In this document: one piece after another, positions 37,701 to 46,043 of the stretch | Layout of the letters: each line of letters begins with the position of its first letter | How positions within the stretch are numbered: position 1 is the stretch's first letter | Position numbers and translations under genes: made by a program | Notes under the pieces: generated by a model | The model's input: the letters and a program-made list of their open reading frames with translations, nothing else | Database searches by the model: none | What the model was told of the DNA's origin: nothing | NCBI GenBank assembly: GCA_046704385.1 | Contig: JBJKSB010000064.1 | Span: 1-60,357 of the forward strand | Length of the DNA: 60,357 nucleotides | Origin: GH45 sp046704385 | GTDB taxonomy: Bacteria > Bacteroidota > Bacteroidia > Bacteroidales > SZUA-534 | Reading direction: 5' to 3'

Positions 37701-38297
37701 GCAACTTCCGCTGTAATGAAAACCATATCAGATTCAACTGAAATTGTTATATCAGGTCAGGTTACAAGTGTATTGGTATCTTCAATTGCAATTACGGCTG
37801 ATAGCAATGAAACAAGTATTGATGTAAAAGCAGGAACATTACAATTAACAGCTACTGTAGGACCAAATGAAGCCTCAAATAAAATGATAACCTGGAGTTC
37901 AAGAGATGAAAATATTGCGACAGTTTCATCAAAAGGTCTTGTTACAGCAGTTGCTGATGGATCGGTAACAATTACTGCAACAGCACAGGATGGTAGTAAA
38001 GTAGTCGGATCAATTAATTTAACAATTTCAAATCAGACAGTTGGATTAGATGATGAAATATCTAATGAGCTTGAGGTATATCCAAATCCTGCCAGTAACA
38101 GGCTATATATCAGAAATCTGCATGAAGTTGCTAAAATTGAGCTAGTAAGTACAAATGGTGCTATTATTGACGTGACCTCTGAATTTAAAGCAAATAGCAG
38201 CATCAACGTAAGTGCGCTTCGTTCTGGCATTTATGTAATTCGGGCAATTTCTGAAAAACAAATTTATAAAGCAGTAATTGTAAAGGTTAATCAATAA
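34707..38297 (+). CDS. T9SS-exported multidomain adhesin-like protein: two binding modules plus nine Ig-like domains
   Basis: An 1196-aa secreted protein. After the signal peptide come two homologous domains of about 145 residues (near 22-170 and 170-310). Each opens with a [GS]NFE[ND]NTxQGW block and ends FYIDN[VI], which suggests a galactose-binding-like beta-sandwich of carbohydrate-binding type. Nine Big_2-type bacterial Ig-like repeats follow (about 312-1110), each with a [VI][VIT]W[ST] strand and a NG[ST/K]V.V.A pattern. The T9SS C-terminal domain (YPNPASNRLYIRNL onward) anchors or releases it at the surface. It is probably a stalk that holds two glycan-binding modules away from the cell; the binding role is inferred from fold and context. 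Confidence 0.8.
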   Translation: MKRTVILLGTLLSLFYVSKGQISIGNFENNTTQGWYGWVDAPTAVANPNSSGINTSAYCLEMVQTVPFKQAVSAWNSNGHFYCLPDSVTVDVYTTNNCSLQVKIGNSLSGGADVDKTVEVVGGAWNKVTFNLTDLKDYDYCQMAFLCSDNNTFYIDNVMVYEKRVVISNFEDNTAQGWSPWSGSATCVANPDTTGINTSKYCLLTKLGGSWNAVAKYIGEGYFKFTPRKVTFDINTDTVNNEFLQFLMFDSKSGVGDKGIGGNIAGGSWRRVNADFTSLTTIDYRQLGVQIGDSLFPFYIDNIFYYSTLSTDATEIVLSDITTIPMGIDTTIQATVKPETAMRDLVWSVTNGTGKATIDKYGVLSPTSPGTVVVKASTVDGSSVTAEKTITIVEATSIAISSSGDATEITTNGGTLQMNATITPAEASQGVVWSFVESADADTASISDKGLLTAIRNGSVDVIATTVDGTNLSDTMTITLTNQVVEPLSLVIADATVNTNDTPVQLTIESSDPTDADKSVTWSIVSVNEADTATITADGILTPIRNGKVTVKAVSTIDGSVSATKEITITGQVVEVTGVSITSGNSISTDNGIIKMTAAVSPADAANKSVVWTIASADADTAAISNDTLTAIRNGKITIRATSAEDNSIYNEMEITITNQVVPIESIAISGDNITTNAGESQMAAAITPADADNVSIVWSLSSAADSAKATISSTGLITAFDNGSVTVVAKDANSKVQATKTINISAQVQVSEITLTAAGGSTAITESGGTLQISAQVGPAEARIKDIKWSVSDASKASVNKQGLVKAKANGEVYVIATATDAGAYADSIKITISNQVLVQSVDILVSIDTIDVNGAKLILPVNVSPDNAADTTVIWSIISDDADTATIDPETGEITPLRNGSIKVVATANGNSALKDSAIVVIINQVVEPNAISIIGTDNVSTIDVNNGTLQMIATVSPLDADPTIVWSIADDDSALATISETGLLKALSNGTVTVIATSAVMKTISDSTEIVISGQVTSVLVSSIAITADSNETSIDVKAGTLQLTATVGPNEASNKMITWSSRDENIATVSSKGLVTAVADGSVTITATAQDGSKVVGSINLTISNQTVGLDDEISNELEVYPNPASNRLYIRNLHEVAKIELVSTNGAIIDVTSEFKANSSINVSALRSGIYVIRAISEKQIYKAVIVKVNQ

Positions 38298-38313
38298 AAC
38301 CTAATTAATTATA

Positions 38314-38366
38314 AGGGATTGCTTCATATTCAATTTAAAACGCAATGAATTATTGAAGCAATCCCT
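38314..38366 (+). terminator. Hairpin terminator after the Ig-like protein
   Basis: AGGGATTGCTTCA and TGAAGCAATCCCT form a perfect 13-bp stem around a 27-nt loop, followed by ATTTT. It starts 17 bp after the stop codon. Confidence 0.7.
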
Positions 38367-38487
38367 ATTTTGAAATTTCTCACTTTGTTCGAAATGACTT
38401 TCATTCCTTTATATTCGATGGGTGTTTCTCCCAAAGGGATTACTTGACCCGCAAGTAAATTTTCGCTAAAAATATATCTGTAATATT

Positions 38488-38521
38488 GAAGCTCCTCGCA
38501 GCAAGCTGACGAGGAATCTTC
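38488..38521. repeat. Small hairpin repeat shared with the 59773-60297 element
   Basis: GAAGCTCCTCG..CGAGGAATCTTC folds as a short stem. The same module, with an insertion in the loop, occurs at 60013-60077 inside composite repeat E; both are followed by GAT(C/T)CTTTTATAAT. The 397-bp gap 38298-38694 otherwise holds the terminator and the palindrome below, and no gene. Confidence 0.6.
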
Positions 38522-38578
38522 GATCCTTTTATAATGATTTCCCTGCATTATTAGATAATTTCAAAGATAAATCAAAAT

Positions 38579-38610
38579 CCTCAAACTTTCACAATTCCCG
38601 AAGTTTGAGG
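38579..38610. promoter_or_regulatory. Operator-like palindrome upstream of GH92 no. 5
   Basis: CCTCAAACTT and AAGTTTGAGG are perfect 10-bp inverted arms separated by 12 bp, ending 9 bp before a -7-like box. The position suits repressor or activator binding. The right arm shares AGTTTGAGG with the leader of the MFS symporter. Confidence 0.45.
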
Positions 38611-38619
38611 AATTACCAT

Positions 38620-38627
38620 TATGTTTG
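38620..38627 (+). promoter_or_regulatory. Candidate -7 box for GH92 no. 5
   Basis: TATGTTTG, followed by CAA, matches TAnnTTTG. It lies 67 bp before the chosen ATG at 38695, directly after the palindrome. This suggests GH92 no. 5 has its own promoter. No -33 box at normal spacing is evident. Confidence 0.4.
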
Positions 38628-38694
38628 CAATTATTTTTATCTTGTAAAGATTTCAGAAATAAAACAAGAATATAAAGTAATTAAACCAACACCA

Positions 38695-41010
38695 ATGAAA
38701 AACATCCTTTCCCTATTCCTGGTCTCATTACTGCTTATGGGCTCAGGTTGTCAAACGAATAACAACTCCAAACAATGTAATCAAATAAAATCTTTAGCTG
38801 ATCTGGTTAACCCTTTAATGGGTACCGACTCCAAATTCAGCCTCTCAAACGGGAATACTTACCCGGCTATTGCAACACCCTGGGGAATGAACTTCTGGAC
38901 TCCCATGACTTCAAAAATGGGTGATGGCTGGACGTATAAATACAACGAAAATAAAATACGTGGCATCAAGCAGACTCACCAGCCCAGCCCATGGATTAAC
39001 GATTATGCCGCATTTTCACTAATGGCCGTTTCCGGTAAACTGAAATTTAAAGAAGATGAGCGGGAATCGTGGTTTTCGCATAAAGCTGAAACGGTAAAAC
39101 CTTATCACTACCAGGTTTATTTGGCTGATTATGATATTACCGCTGAAGTTACACCTACCGAAAGGGCCGCACAGTTTAAATTTACCTTCCCAGTGTCCGA
39201 CTCATCCTACATAATCCTCGATGGTTTTAATATGGGATCGATGGTAAAAATAATTCCTGACGAACGGAAGATTATCGGTTATTGCCGGAATAATCATGGC
39301 GGAGTGCCGGAGAACTTCCATAATTATTTTGTGGCTCAATTCGACAAAGATTTTGAAATAACAGACACCTGGGGTGATGAATGGAAATTGCAGGAAAATT
39401 CGTTGGAAGCTGAAGGCAGCCATGTGGGAGCCATTATCGGTTTTAAAACTAAACGGGGCGAAGCGGTTCATGTTAAAGTAGCTTCATCGTTTATTAGTCC
39501 TGAACAGGCAACTTTGAACCTACAGCGTGAAATAGGTTCCGACACTTTTGAGCAAACCATGGATAAAGCCAAACAAGCGTGGGAGAAAGAATTGGGCAGA
39601 GTCCAGGTTAAAAGTAAAAACCTTGACGACATCCGTACTTTTTATTCCTGCCTGTACCGGGTTTTATTGTTTCCACGCAAGTTTTATGAGCTAAATGAAA
39701 AAGACGAAGTGATACACTACAGTCCGTATAATGGCAAAGTAATGCCGGGTTATATGTTTACCGATAACGGTTTTTGGGATACGTTCCGGGCTGTTTATCC
39801 TTTCTTTAACCTGATGTATCCTGAACTGAACAAACATATTATGAATGGTTTGGCCAATACTTACCGTGAATCGGGATGGCTGCCCGAGTGGGCCAGTCCG
39901 GGACACCGCGATTGCATGGTGGGCTCCAACTCAGCACCCATTATTGCTGATGCTTATACAAAAGGAAATGTTGGTGACGATGCCGAAATATTGCTGGAAG
40001 CCATGCTCAAAAATGCAACGGTTGAGCAAGGTCGCCCTGCATCATCAGTAGGCCGCGAAGGCCTGGACTATTACAACAAACTTGGCTATATTCCTTATAA
40101 TGTAGGCATTAACGAAAACGTTGCCCGAACGCTGGAATATGCTTTTGCTGATTTTGCCATTGCCCAAATGGCTTCAGCTATGGATAAGATGGAGATCGCC
40201 GATAAATACTACAAACAATCGAAAAATTATAAGAATGTATTCGACTCTACCACCAATTTAATGCGGGGCAAAAATGAGGATGGGACCTTTCAGAGTCCTT
40301 TTAACCCGTTAAAATGGGGCGATGCCTTTACCGAAGGAAACAGCCTGCATTACACCTGGTCGGTTTTTCACGATATCCAGGGATTGATTGACTTAATGGG
40401 TGGAAATAAGAATTTCATTAGCATGCTCGACACGGTTTTTGAAATGCCGCCCCTGTTCGATGATTCCTACTACGGATTTACCATTCACGAAATACGCGAA
40501 ATGCAGATTGTAAACATGGGTAATTACGCGCACGGCAACCAGCCTATACAGCACATGATTTACCTGTACGATTATGCCGGTGTACCCTACAAAGCACAGG
40601 CAAAAATCCGTGAAGTATTGCATAAATTATACGCGGCTACTCCCGACGGTTACTGTGGCGATGAGGATAACGGACAAACCTCAGCCTGGTATGTATTCAG
40701 TGCACTGGGATTTTACCCGGTAACTTCCTGCGTAGATCAATATGCCTTAGGCAGCCCACTCTTTGACAAAGTAGTACTGCACCTTGAAAATGGAAAAACA
40801 TTTACCATTAAATCTGAAAATAATTGCCCGGAAAATTGCTATATCCAGGCCGCCCGGTTAAACGGATCAAACTACACCCGCAATTTTATTCAATATTCGG
40901 CCATTCAACAAGGTGGCGATATTGATTTTAAAATGGATAGCATTCCCAACAAAACTCGGGGAAGTGGCAAGGATGATTTACCGTATTCGTTGAGTAATCA
41001 GAAAGAGTAG
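38695..41010 (+). CDS. GH92-family glycosidase, GDED variant, lipoprotein (GH92 no. 5)
   Basis: A 771-aa lipoprotein (signal ending LMGSGC). It is a distinct GH92 type: the start block reads LVNPLMGTDSKFSLSNGNTY with TPWGMNFWTPM, the acid motif TEGNSLHYTWSVFHD (Glu 547), and the base motif GDEDNG (D656-E657-D658), in place of GNDDxG. The GDEDNGQTSAWYVFSALGFY form is, as I recall, common in one branch of GH92, so it is probably active. The ATG at 38695 gives the lipoprotein signal. It has its own candidate promoter and palindrome and so may respond to a different signal from the main operon. Confidence 0.92.
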   Translation: MKNILSLFLVSLLLMGSGCQTNNNSKQCNQIKSLADLVNPLMGTDSKFSLSNGNTYPAIATPWGMNFWTPMTSKMGDGWTYKYNENKIRGIKQTHQPSPWINDYAAFSLMAVSGKLKFKEDERESWFSHKAETVKPYHYQVYLADYDITAEVTPTERAAQFKFTFPVSDSSYIILDGFNMGSMVKIIPDERKIIGYCRNNHGGVPENFHNYFVAQFDKDFEITDTWGDEWKLQENSLEAEGSHVGAIIGFKTKRGEAVHVKVASSFISPEQATLNLQREIGSDTFEQTMDKAKQAWEKELGRVQVKSKNLDDIRTFYSCLYRVLLFPRKFYELNEKDEVIHYSPYNGKVMPGYMFTDNGFWDTFRAVYPFFNLMYPELNKHIMNGLANTYRESGWLPEWASPGHRDCMVGSNSAPIIADAYTKGNVGDDAEILLEAMLKNATVEQGRPASSVGREGLDYYNKLGYIPYNVGINENVARTLEYAFADFAIAQMASAMDKMEIADKYYKQSKNYKNVFDSTTNLMRGKNEDGTFQSPFNPLKWGDAFTEGNSLHYTWSVFHDIQGLIDLMGGNKNFISMLDTVFEMPPLFDDSYYGFTIHEIREMQIVNMGNYAHGNQPIQHMIYLYDYAGVPYKAQAKIREVLHKLYAATPDGYCGDEDNGQTSAWYVFSALGFYPVTSCVDQYALGSPLFDKVVLHLENGKTFTIKSENNCPENCYIQAARLNGSNYTRNFIQYSAIQQGGDIDFKMDSIPNKTRGSGKDDLPYSLSNQKE

Positions 41011-41144
41011 GTTGCTAAAAATTTATTTTAGCTCGGTTTATTATTATTGACTCGCTGGTAAAATGAATAATATCAGGTTACATAGTATTTTTTTATATTT
41101 TTAACGCCTGAAAAAAATTACTGTCTCATTAAAAAACACACGAT

Positions 41145-41657
41145 ATGCCAGCATTAGCACACATTGGAGTCGGATTTGCCGCAAAAAAAGTGGCTCCCAA
41201 AGTATCGGTCGGTTACCTGATACTTGCGGCCGAATTTGTTGAAATTATCTTTATGGTTTTCTGGTTAACCGGAATTGAATGTCCACCTACAGATGCTGCC
41301 AAAGGATTTTCCCCGTATTCCCACAGCCTGGTCATGGGTATTTTATGGTCATTAGTGGCTGGTGGTTTTACTCTTTTAATTACCAAGAAAAGGCGATTAA
41401 GCATTATAATTGCCGCGCTGGTATTTAGCCATACATTGCTTGATATTATTGCATCGCCAAAAACTGCATTTTATCCAAATGATACAGGAATGCCGGTTTT
41501 TCTTAATACACAGGTTACCATTGGCCTTGGCCTGTGGAAAAATAAAATCGTCGGTTTGATTGGTGAGTACGGGATACTTGCGGCCGGAATCCTGATTTAC
41601 GTAATGACCATCCGGAAGAATAAAAAAATAAATCATTTGAAGGGTGAAATTCATTAA
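41145..41657 (+). CDS. Small membrane protein of the YdjM/DUF457 hydrolase-like type
   Basis: A 170-aa inner-membrane protein with about five hydrophobic segments. Conserved His positions are seen in PALAHIGVGF, FSPYSHSLVMG and FSHTLLDII, the pattern of the LexA-regulated/DUF457 membrane-bound metal-dependent hydrolase family. Its substrate is unknown. It does not look related to sugar use and closes the + strand block; the next gene is convergent. Confidence 0.6.
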   Translation: MPALAHIGVGFAAKKVAPKVSVGYLILAAEFVEIIFMVFWLTGIECPPTDAAKGFSPYSHSLVMGILWSLVAGGFTLLITKKRRLSIIIAALVFSHTLLDIIASPKTAFYPNDTGMPVFLNTQVTIGLGLWKNKIVGLIGEYGILAAGILIYVMTIRKNKKINHLKGEIH

Positions 41658-41683
41658 ACTTAAGTAAAATATGAAATAATGGA

Positions 41684-41770
41684 CGATTCATCCCCCAAAC
41701 CCCTTAAGGGAGTATTGTTTCCAATTTAACTTCACTGCTAAATCGGAAGAGTATCCCCTTGAGGGCCTGT
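41684..41770 (-). repeat. Degenerate intergenic repeat, second family, inverted copy
   Basis: Read on the minus strand it resembles 201-275. It contains CCCTTAAGGG and CCCCTTGAGGGC palindromes. It occupies the gap between two convergent genes, where it might serve as a terminator for both. Confidence 0.6.
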
Positions 41771-41843
41771 CTGCCGATAGGTAGAGATTATAGGGATAAC
41801 CACACCTAAATTTCCATGCCTAACTTAACCTGTCTCAGCACTC

Positions 41844-43724
41844 CTACTCTATTACCAAACTTCTGTATTTCGGATATTTCACGGAATATCTTAATTCAAA
41901 CTCTTTTTTATCAGCCGGCTTTAACTTGAATTCCCATTTTATCTCACCGGTCTCATTATTATGTTTAGCTCCCGAAATATTCAGAACATTTACTTCAATT
42001 TCTTCAACAGTGGAAACCGGAACCTGATCAAGAACAATCATATTTATTTCCTGGCTCTTATTGTTCTTAACCGTGGTTTTCCAGGCACGGGTTTCTTCCT
42101 TTTTATTACCTATAAACTGTCTGTTGGTATAATCTTTTATTTTCTCTCGGTTCACAGATACTTTTTTATCCCTGCCCAGCGATATTTCCAGGGTATCAGA
42201 TGCATATCGCACATCCAACAGGGTTTTACCCACATAGGTATCTTCAAAGAATACATTTGCCTCACCTTCCAACAGGTTGTATTTTTCCCAATCGACAATA
42301 TTGGCAATCAGAAAGGCATCCCTATCAATTTTTGGTACGCAATAATATTGATAAAAGGCTGGCAAATCATAAAATTCCATATCCACCGAATAGTTTTTAT
42401 TGTCTGATTTAATGGTATAGGGTGTTTTTATCTCAAAATCGACTGTGGTTTGGTTCTCAATCTGGGCGGTTGGAATAGCTAAACTGCTGGCTCCCCTTAT
42501 TTTAAATTTATCTTTTTTTACGGAAATTCCAGGCACTCTGCCACTTAAAGCCGTTAGTTCTTTATCAGCACCTCCGTAACCTACTACAGCTACTTCGTCT
42601 AGAGCAACAAGATCCTCCTGAAGTGAAACATTCATAACCTCACCGTAAACAGGCTTGGTTTGTGAATTATAACCGATAAATGAATAGGTTAGCTGACTGG
42701 AACCATTTGGAATGGTTAGGGTATAATTCCCGTCCATGTCGGTCACCGTGCCAATAGTGGTACCTTCAACCATTATGTTTGCCCCAGGCAGGGGTTCTCC
42801 ATCGCTTCCGGTTACTTTTCCTCTTATCATGTTGGTTTTAATTTTATAGGTAGGAGGCAGCGTATTGTAATTCAGGTAGTAAGTCTGTAACTCAGGGGCA
42901 ACCCCTGACACATTCGGGTCGGCCGATGAAAACTTCAGTTTCACATTTGTCCAGTCAATTTTAGTGTCCTGCTTAACGTTTGCCTTATAAATTAACTGTA
43001 CCGGTTCATTAATGTTTTTTGCCCTGATATCGTATGAAGGAAACCATCCGGCATTATTCACCAAATAGGATTATTCCAAAGGAAATTTACCCGCATGTTT
43101 GGCATCCACTTTCACCAGTACCTCACCCGATGGAAATTCTTTTTTATTCGTCAGTGTTCGGATTTGATTCTGTAAATCATCTTTTTGCGAATACAAATCT
43201 TTTAAAGTCTTATTTCGCTCAATTTCCTTCAATTTTAAATTGGTAAGCCTGGTGCTGTAAAAATCAGCTGCCTGCTGTAAATTGGTAACGCTTACCTGGT
43301 CATTTCTGCCTCCAATAGACCGGTTTTCCTGCAGAAATTCCAATTCTTCATTGCTGATGGATAAATAGGTGTTTTCCAGTTTGATTTTATCCTCAATACC
43401 GTCCAATTGTTTTTCCAGGTTGGCCACATCTTTTGATTTTTCATTTTTATCCAGGTAGTTTTGCTGATGATTGACTGACAATACCATCAATTCCCCTTCA
43501 GCTTTTACCTGGATGCTTTTCGCATCAATAAACGGAGAAAGTCCGATAAACTTGACTATGGTCTTACCTTGCGGCAGATCGACAGATTTTTTACGAATAA
43601 TTTGAGCCCCCTCAAGAAAAACGGTAGCTTCATTAACTTCTGATTTAATTTCCTTTTCAGGAATATCCTGAGCAACCAGGCTGCTAAAAATCAGGCTGAA
43701 CATTAAAATGTTTATAGTTTTCAT
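41844..43724 (-). pseudogene. MuiA/DUF4139-family protein interrupted by one in-frame stop
   Basis: Two stretches lie in the same frame: 43724-43074 (217 aa: signal peptide, DUF4140-like N domain with VNEATVFLEGAQIIRKKSVD, and a coiled coil), and from 43070 on (DUF4139: SYLVNNAGWFPSYDIRAKNI, VQLIYKANVKQDTKIDW). A single TAA at 43071-43073 separates them; removing it restores one protein of about 626 aa with no frame change. Inside the DUF4139 part a carboxypeptidase-like regulatory domain is inserted (IRGKVTGSDGEPLPGANIMV), ending in the SusC-plug-like LDEVAVVGYGG. The downstream half is not degraded, so this is a very recent mutation, a read error, or readthrough. Function is unknown; the name comes from mucoidy-inhibitor homologues. 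Confidence 0.75.
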
Positions 43725-43795
43725 AGTATGTTATTTTCTGAAAGGGTGCAGGTTCTTTTGGATTTCCATAAAAACCAGTGCAAAATTTTAACATT

Positions 43796-44569
43796 TTAAA
43801 CGTCCTGCATTTTTCGAATCGACTTCAATAACATCTTTTTCGGTACAAAAGGGATAAACCTTACCATCATTTTTTGAGAAAAAGCAGCAGAAACTACATT
43901 CAGTTTTCCTTTCAACATTCCGTTGTATCCCTCAACAGCTACTCTGCGAGCTTCAAAGCCTGTTTTACTTGCCGATGTTTTATCGGTACCTGAAAGCTTG
44001 GCAAACTCAGTGTTGGCTGCGCCTGGCATTAGTGTAGTTACAGTTACATTTGTGTTATAAAGTTCTTCGGCAACAGCATTACTAAAAGAGGTAACGTATG
44101 ATTTTGTTGCATAATAAACCGCCATTATCGGCCCTGGCAAAAATGCTGCTACAGATGAAACATTTAGGATTTTCCCACTATTTCTGTTAACGAAATCAGG
44201 TAAAAATAATCTTGTTAGTTCTGTGAGAGCCATAATATTAACCATAATCATCGAATGGTCCATTTTCCAATCCCTTTCATGAAATTTGCCAATTCCTCCA
44301 AAACCTGCATTGTTAATCAGATAATCAATTTGAATATCTGCGTTCTTAATTTCATTGTAAATCTCTTGAGGAGCATTGGGTAAACTGAGATCTTTTGCAA
44401 TTACCATCACTTTAATTGAATATTTGCTTTCTAAATCGGTTTTAAGTTGCTTTAATTTATCTTCTCTTCGTGCAATCACTACTAAATCACCACCTTTTTC
44501 GGCATGTATCTGGCAGAATTCCTTACCAAATCCTGAAGATGCTCCTGTTATTAATGCTGTTTTATTCAT
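43796..44569 (-). CDS. Short-chain dehydrogenase/reductase
   Basis: A 257-aa cytoplasmic NAD(P)-dependent oxidoreductase of the classical SDR family. The cofactor motif TGASSGFG, the NNAG motif, the catalytic Ser block (NVSSVAAF) and YYATKSY carrying the Tyr and Lys are all in place. The basic residues of VIARREDKL suggest NADP(H). Substrate is unknown. The ATG at 44569 is preferred to one two codons upstream. It lies 31 bp after the GH140-like gene and may be co-transcribed with it. Confidence 0.88.
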   Translation of the reverse strand: MNKTALITGASSGFGKEFCQIHAEKGGDLVVIARREDKLKQLKTDLESKYSIKVMVIAKDLSLPNAPQEIYNEIKNADIQIDYLINNAGFGGIGKFHERDWKMDHSMIMVNIMALTELTRLFLPDFVNRNSGKILNVSSVAAFLPGPIMAVYYATKSYVTSFSNAVAEELYNTNVTVTTLMPGAANTEFAKLSGTDKTSASKTGFEARRVAVEGYNGMLKGKLNVVSAAFSQKMMVRFIPFVPKKMLLKSIRKMQDV

Positions 44570-44600
44570 TCTCAAAATCTTTAAATTAATATTTTATATT

Positions 44601-46004
44601 TTACAACTGACTATCAAGTACCAGTACCCAGTCGTTACCGGGCAATGGTTCCCCGGGTGGGTTAAACTTCAGAATTCCCCGGTTTGGAAACTTGCCAATT
44701 TTACGAAATATGCCATTCCTGGGATTAAACCATGAAGCACTTACGCTTTCCCCGGAAATTTTTCCCATGTTAACTTTCATATTACTACCTGAATATGTAT
44801 AAATAAAAGCATAATTGGTTCCACGTGTGGCTAAAAGGTAATTGTATTTTTCTCCTCTATTCTCTGCCACCAGGCTTTGATCTGGCACCCGTTCCAGGTA
44901 TGCCCGCGATAACATAAGATCTTTCAAATATTGCATCTGCCCTGCTCCTGGCGCATCCAAGGCTTGATGCCAGTAAATTTTAGCTCCATAGGCCGGTGTT
45001 TCACCCTTTTTATAAAACTGCATCACGGCATTATGCCCATAGGTAAAACCCATAGCTCCTGCAAACACTGACCAGTAAGCATATCGCCTGACATCTGAGT
45101 CGGTCCAGTAGGGTTGCAGGGTATCGTGCAAACCCTGCGGAATTCCTTCATATGAAGGTTCACCGTCTAATGTAGGTTTAACGGGCAAACGGTTATAATC
45201 GGAAGCAATATATCTCCAATTATCTTCACCATACGATAATTTGGTGTCATCCTGATCGTATCGCCGATGACCCGACTGCATCATGTTAAAATCGAGCCAT
45301 GATTCCTTATGAAACCACATGGATGATTGTGTACGTCCCCTCGGATGAAAGGTAATAAGCTGGTTGGGAGCATTTTCATGCAGGGCTGTTCCCAGCGCAT
45401 TCCAAACTTCCGTGGAATCGCTTCCCAAAATATCACCCCCGTTAATCCATATGATATTGTTGTAATTTTTAAATCGTTTGGCCAACCATATTCCGTAATT
45501 CTTTGCCTGGTTGGCTGTTACCATCCCATGTTTAACATTGGATCCCCAAACCGGCACCATGGCCATGTATAATCCTTTTGATCCGGCCAGCTGAACTAAA
45601 TATTCAACATGGTCCCAAAAATCGTAGGCATAATCGTCGCTGAAATTATTACCCGGAGTTTCCAGCGGTTTTGAAATATCATGGTTTATAAAAGCTGAAT
45701 CGCCATAAAAATTAACGGCATGGTTTAAATCGTGGATCACCATAACCTGGATCACGTTGAATCCTTTTTCTCTGCGGTTTTCAAGGTAATATTCTGCCTC
45801 ATCACGATTCAGCTTACTGAATAGCAGCCAACCGGTATCACCCAACCAGAAAAAAGGCTGGTTGTTTTCATCAACTAAAAAATGATTATTCGCTGCAATT
45901 TTCAAACGGGGAAGTGCCGAATGATTCTGTTTACAGTCAGAGAATGCTAAAGCTAAAAAAATAAATATTATTTTGAACCAAAAAATTCTCACGGTTATTG
46001 ACAC
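44601..46004 (-). CDS. GH140-like glycoside hydrolase (DUF4038)
   Basis: A 467-aa exported protein, possibly a lipoprotein (FSDC near residue 24). Residues about 35-360 are the DUF4038 TIM-barrel (FFWLGDTGWLLFSKLNRDEA, WINGGDILGSDSTEVW, LDGEPSYEGIPQG), followed by a C-terminal beta domain (SASWFNPRNGIFRKIG) of the collagen-binding-2 type. The characterised member of this architecture is an apiosidase (GH140) acting on rhamnogalacturonan II. Many relatives are untested, so apiose specificity is only one option. Neighbouring GH5 and GH127 genes support a plant-cell-wall substrate. Confidence 0.82.
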   Translation of the reverse strand: MSITVRIFWFKIIFIFLALAFSDCKQNHSALPRLKIAANNHFLVDENNQPFFWLGDTGWLLFSKLNRDEAEYYLENRREKGFNVIQVMVIHDLNHAVNFYGDSAFINHDISKPLETPGNNFSDDYAYDFWDHVEYLVQLAGSKGLYMAMVPVWGSNVKHGMVTANQAKNYGIWLAKRFKNYNNIIWINGGDILGSDSTEVWNALGTALHENAPNQLITFHPRGRTQSSMWFHKESWLDFNMMQSGHRRYDQDDTKLSYGEDNWRYIASDYNRLPVKPTLDGEPSYEGIPQGLHDTLQPYWTDSDVRRYAYWSVFAGAMGFTYGHNAVMQFYKKGETPAYGAKIYWHQALDAPGAGQMQYLKDLMLSRAYLERVPDQSLVAENRGEKYNYLLATRGTNYAFIYTYSGSNMKVNMGKISGESVSASWFNPRNGIFRKIGKFPNRGILKFNPPGEPLPGNDWVLVLDSQL

Positions 46005-46043
46005 TTCAATAGTTGCAAAATGAAAATATAATCAACAGGTAAT

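Noticed and set aside
38330..38548. 72-aa open frame on the minus strand
   Set aside because: It crosses a terminator stem and a repeat hairpin that also occurs at 60013-60077; a repeat translated by chance.
38695..41010. Inactive GH92 because the base motif reads GDEDNG
   Set aside because: I recall this form as common in one branch of GH92; acidic residues are kept at both positions, so inactivity is not supported.
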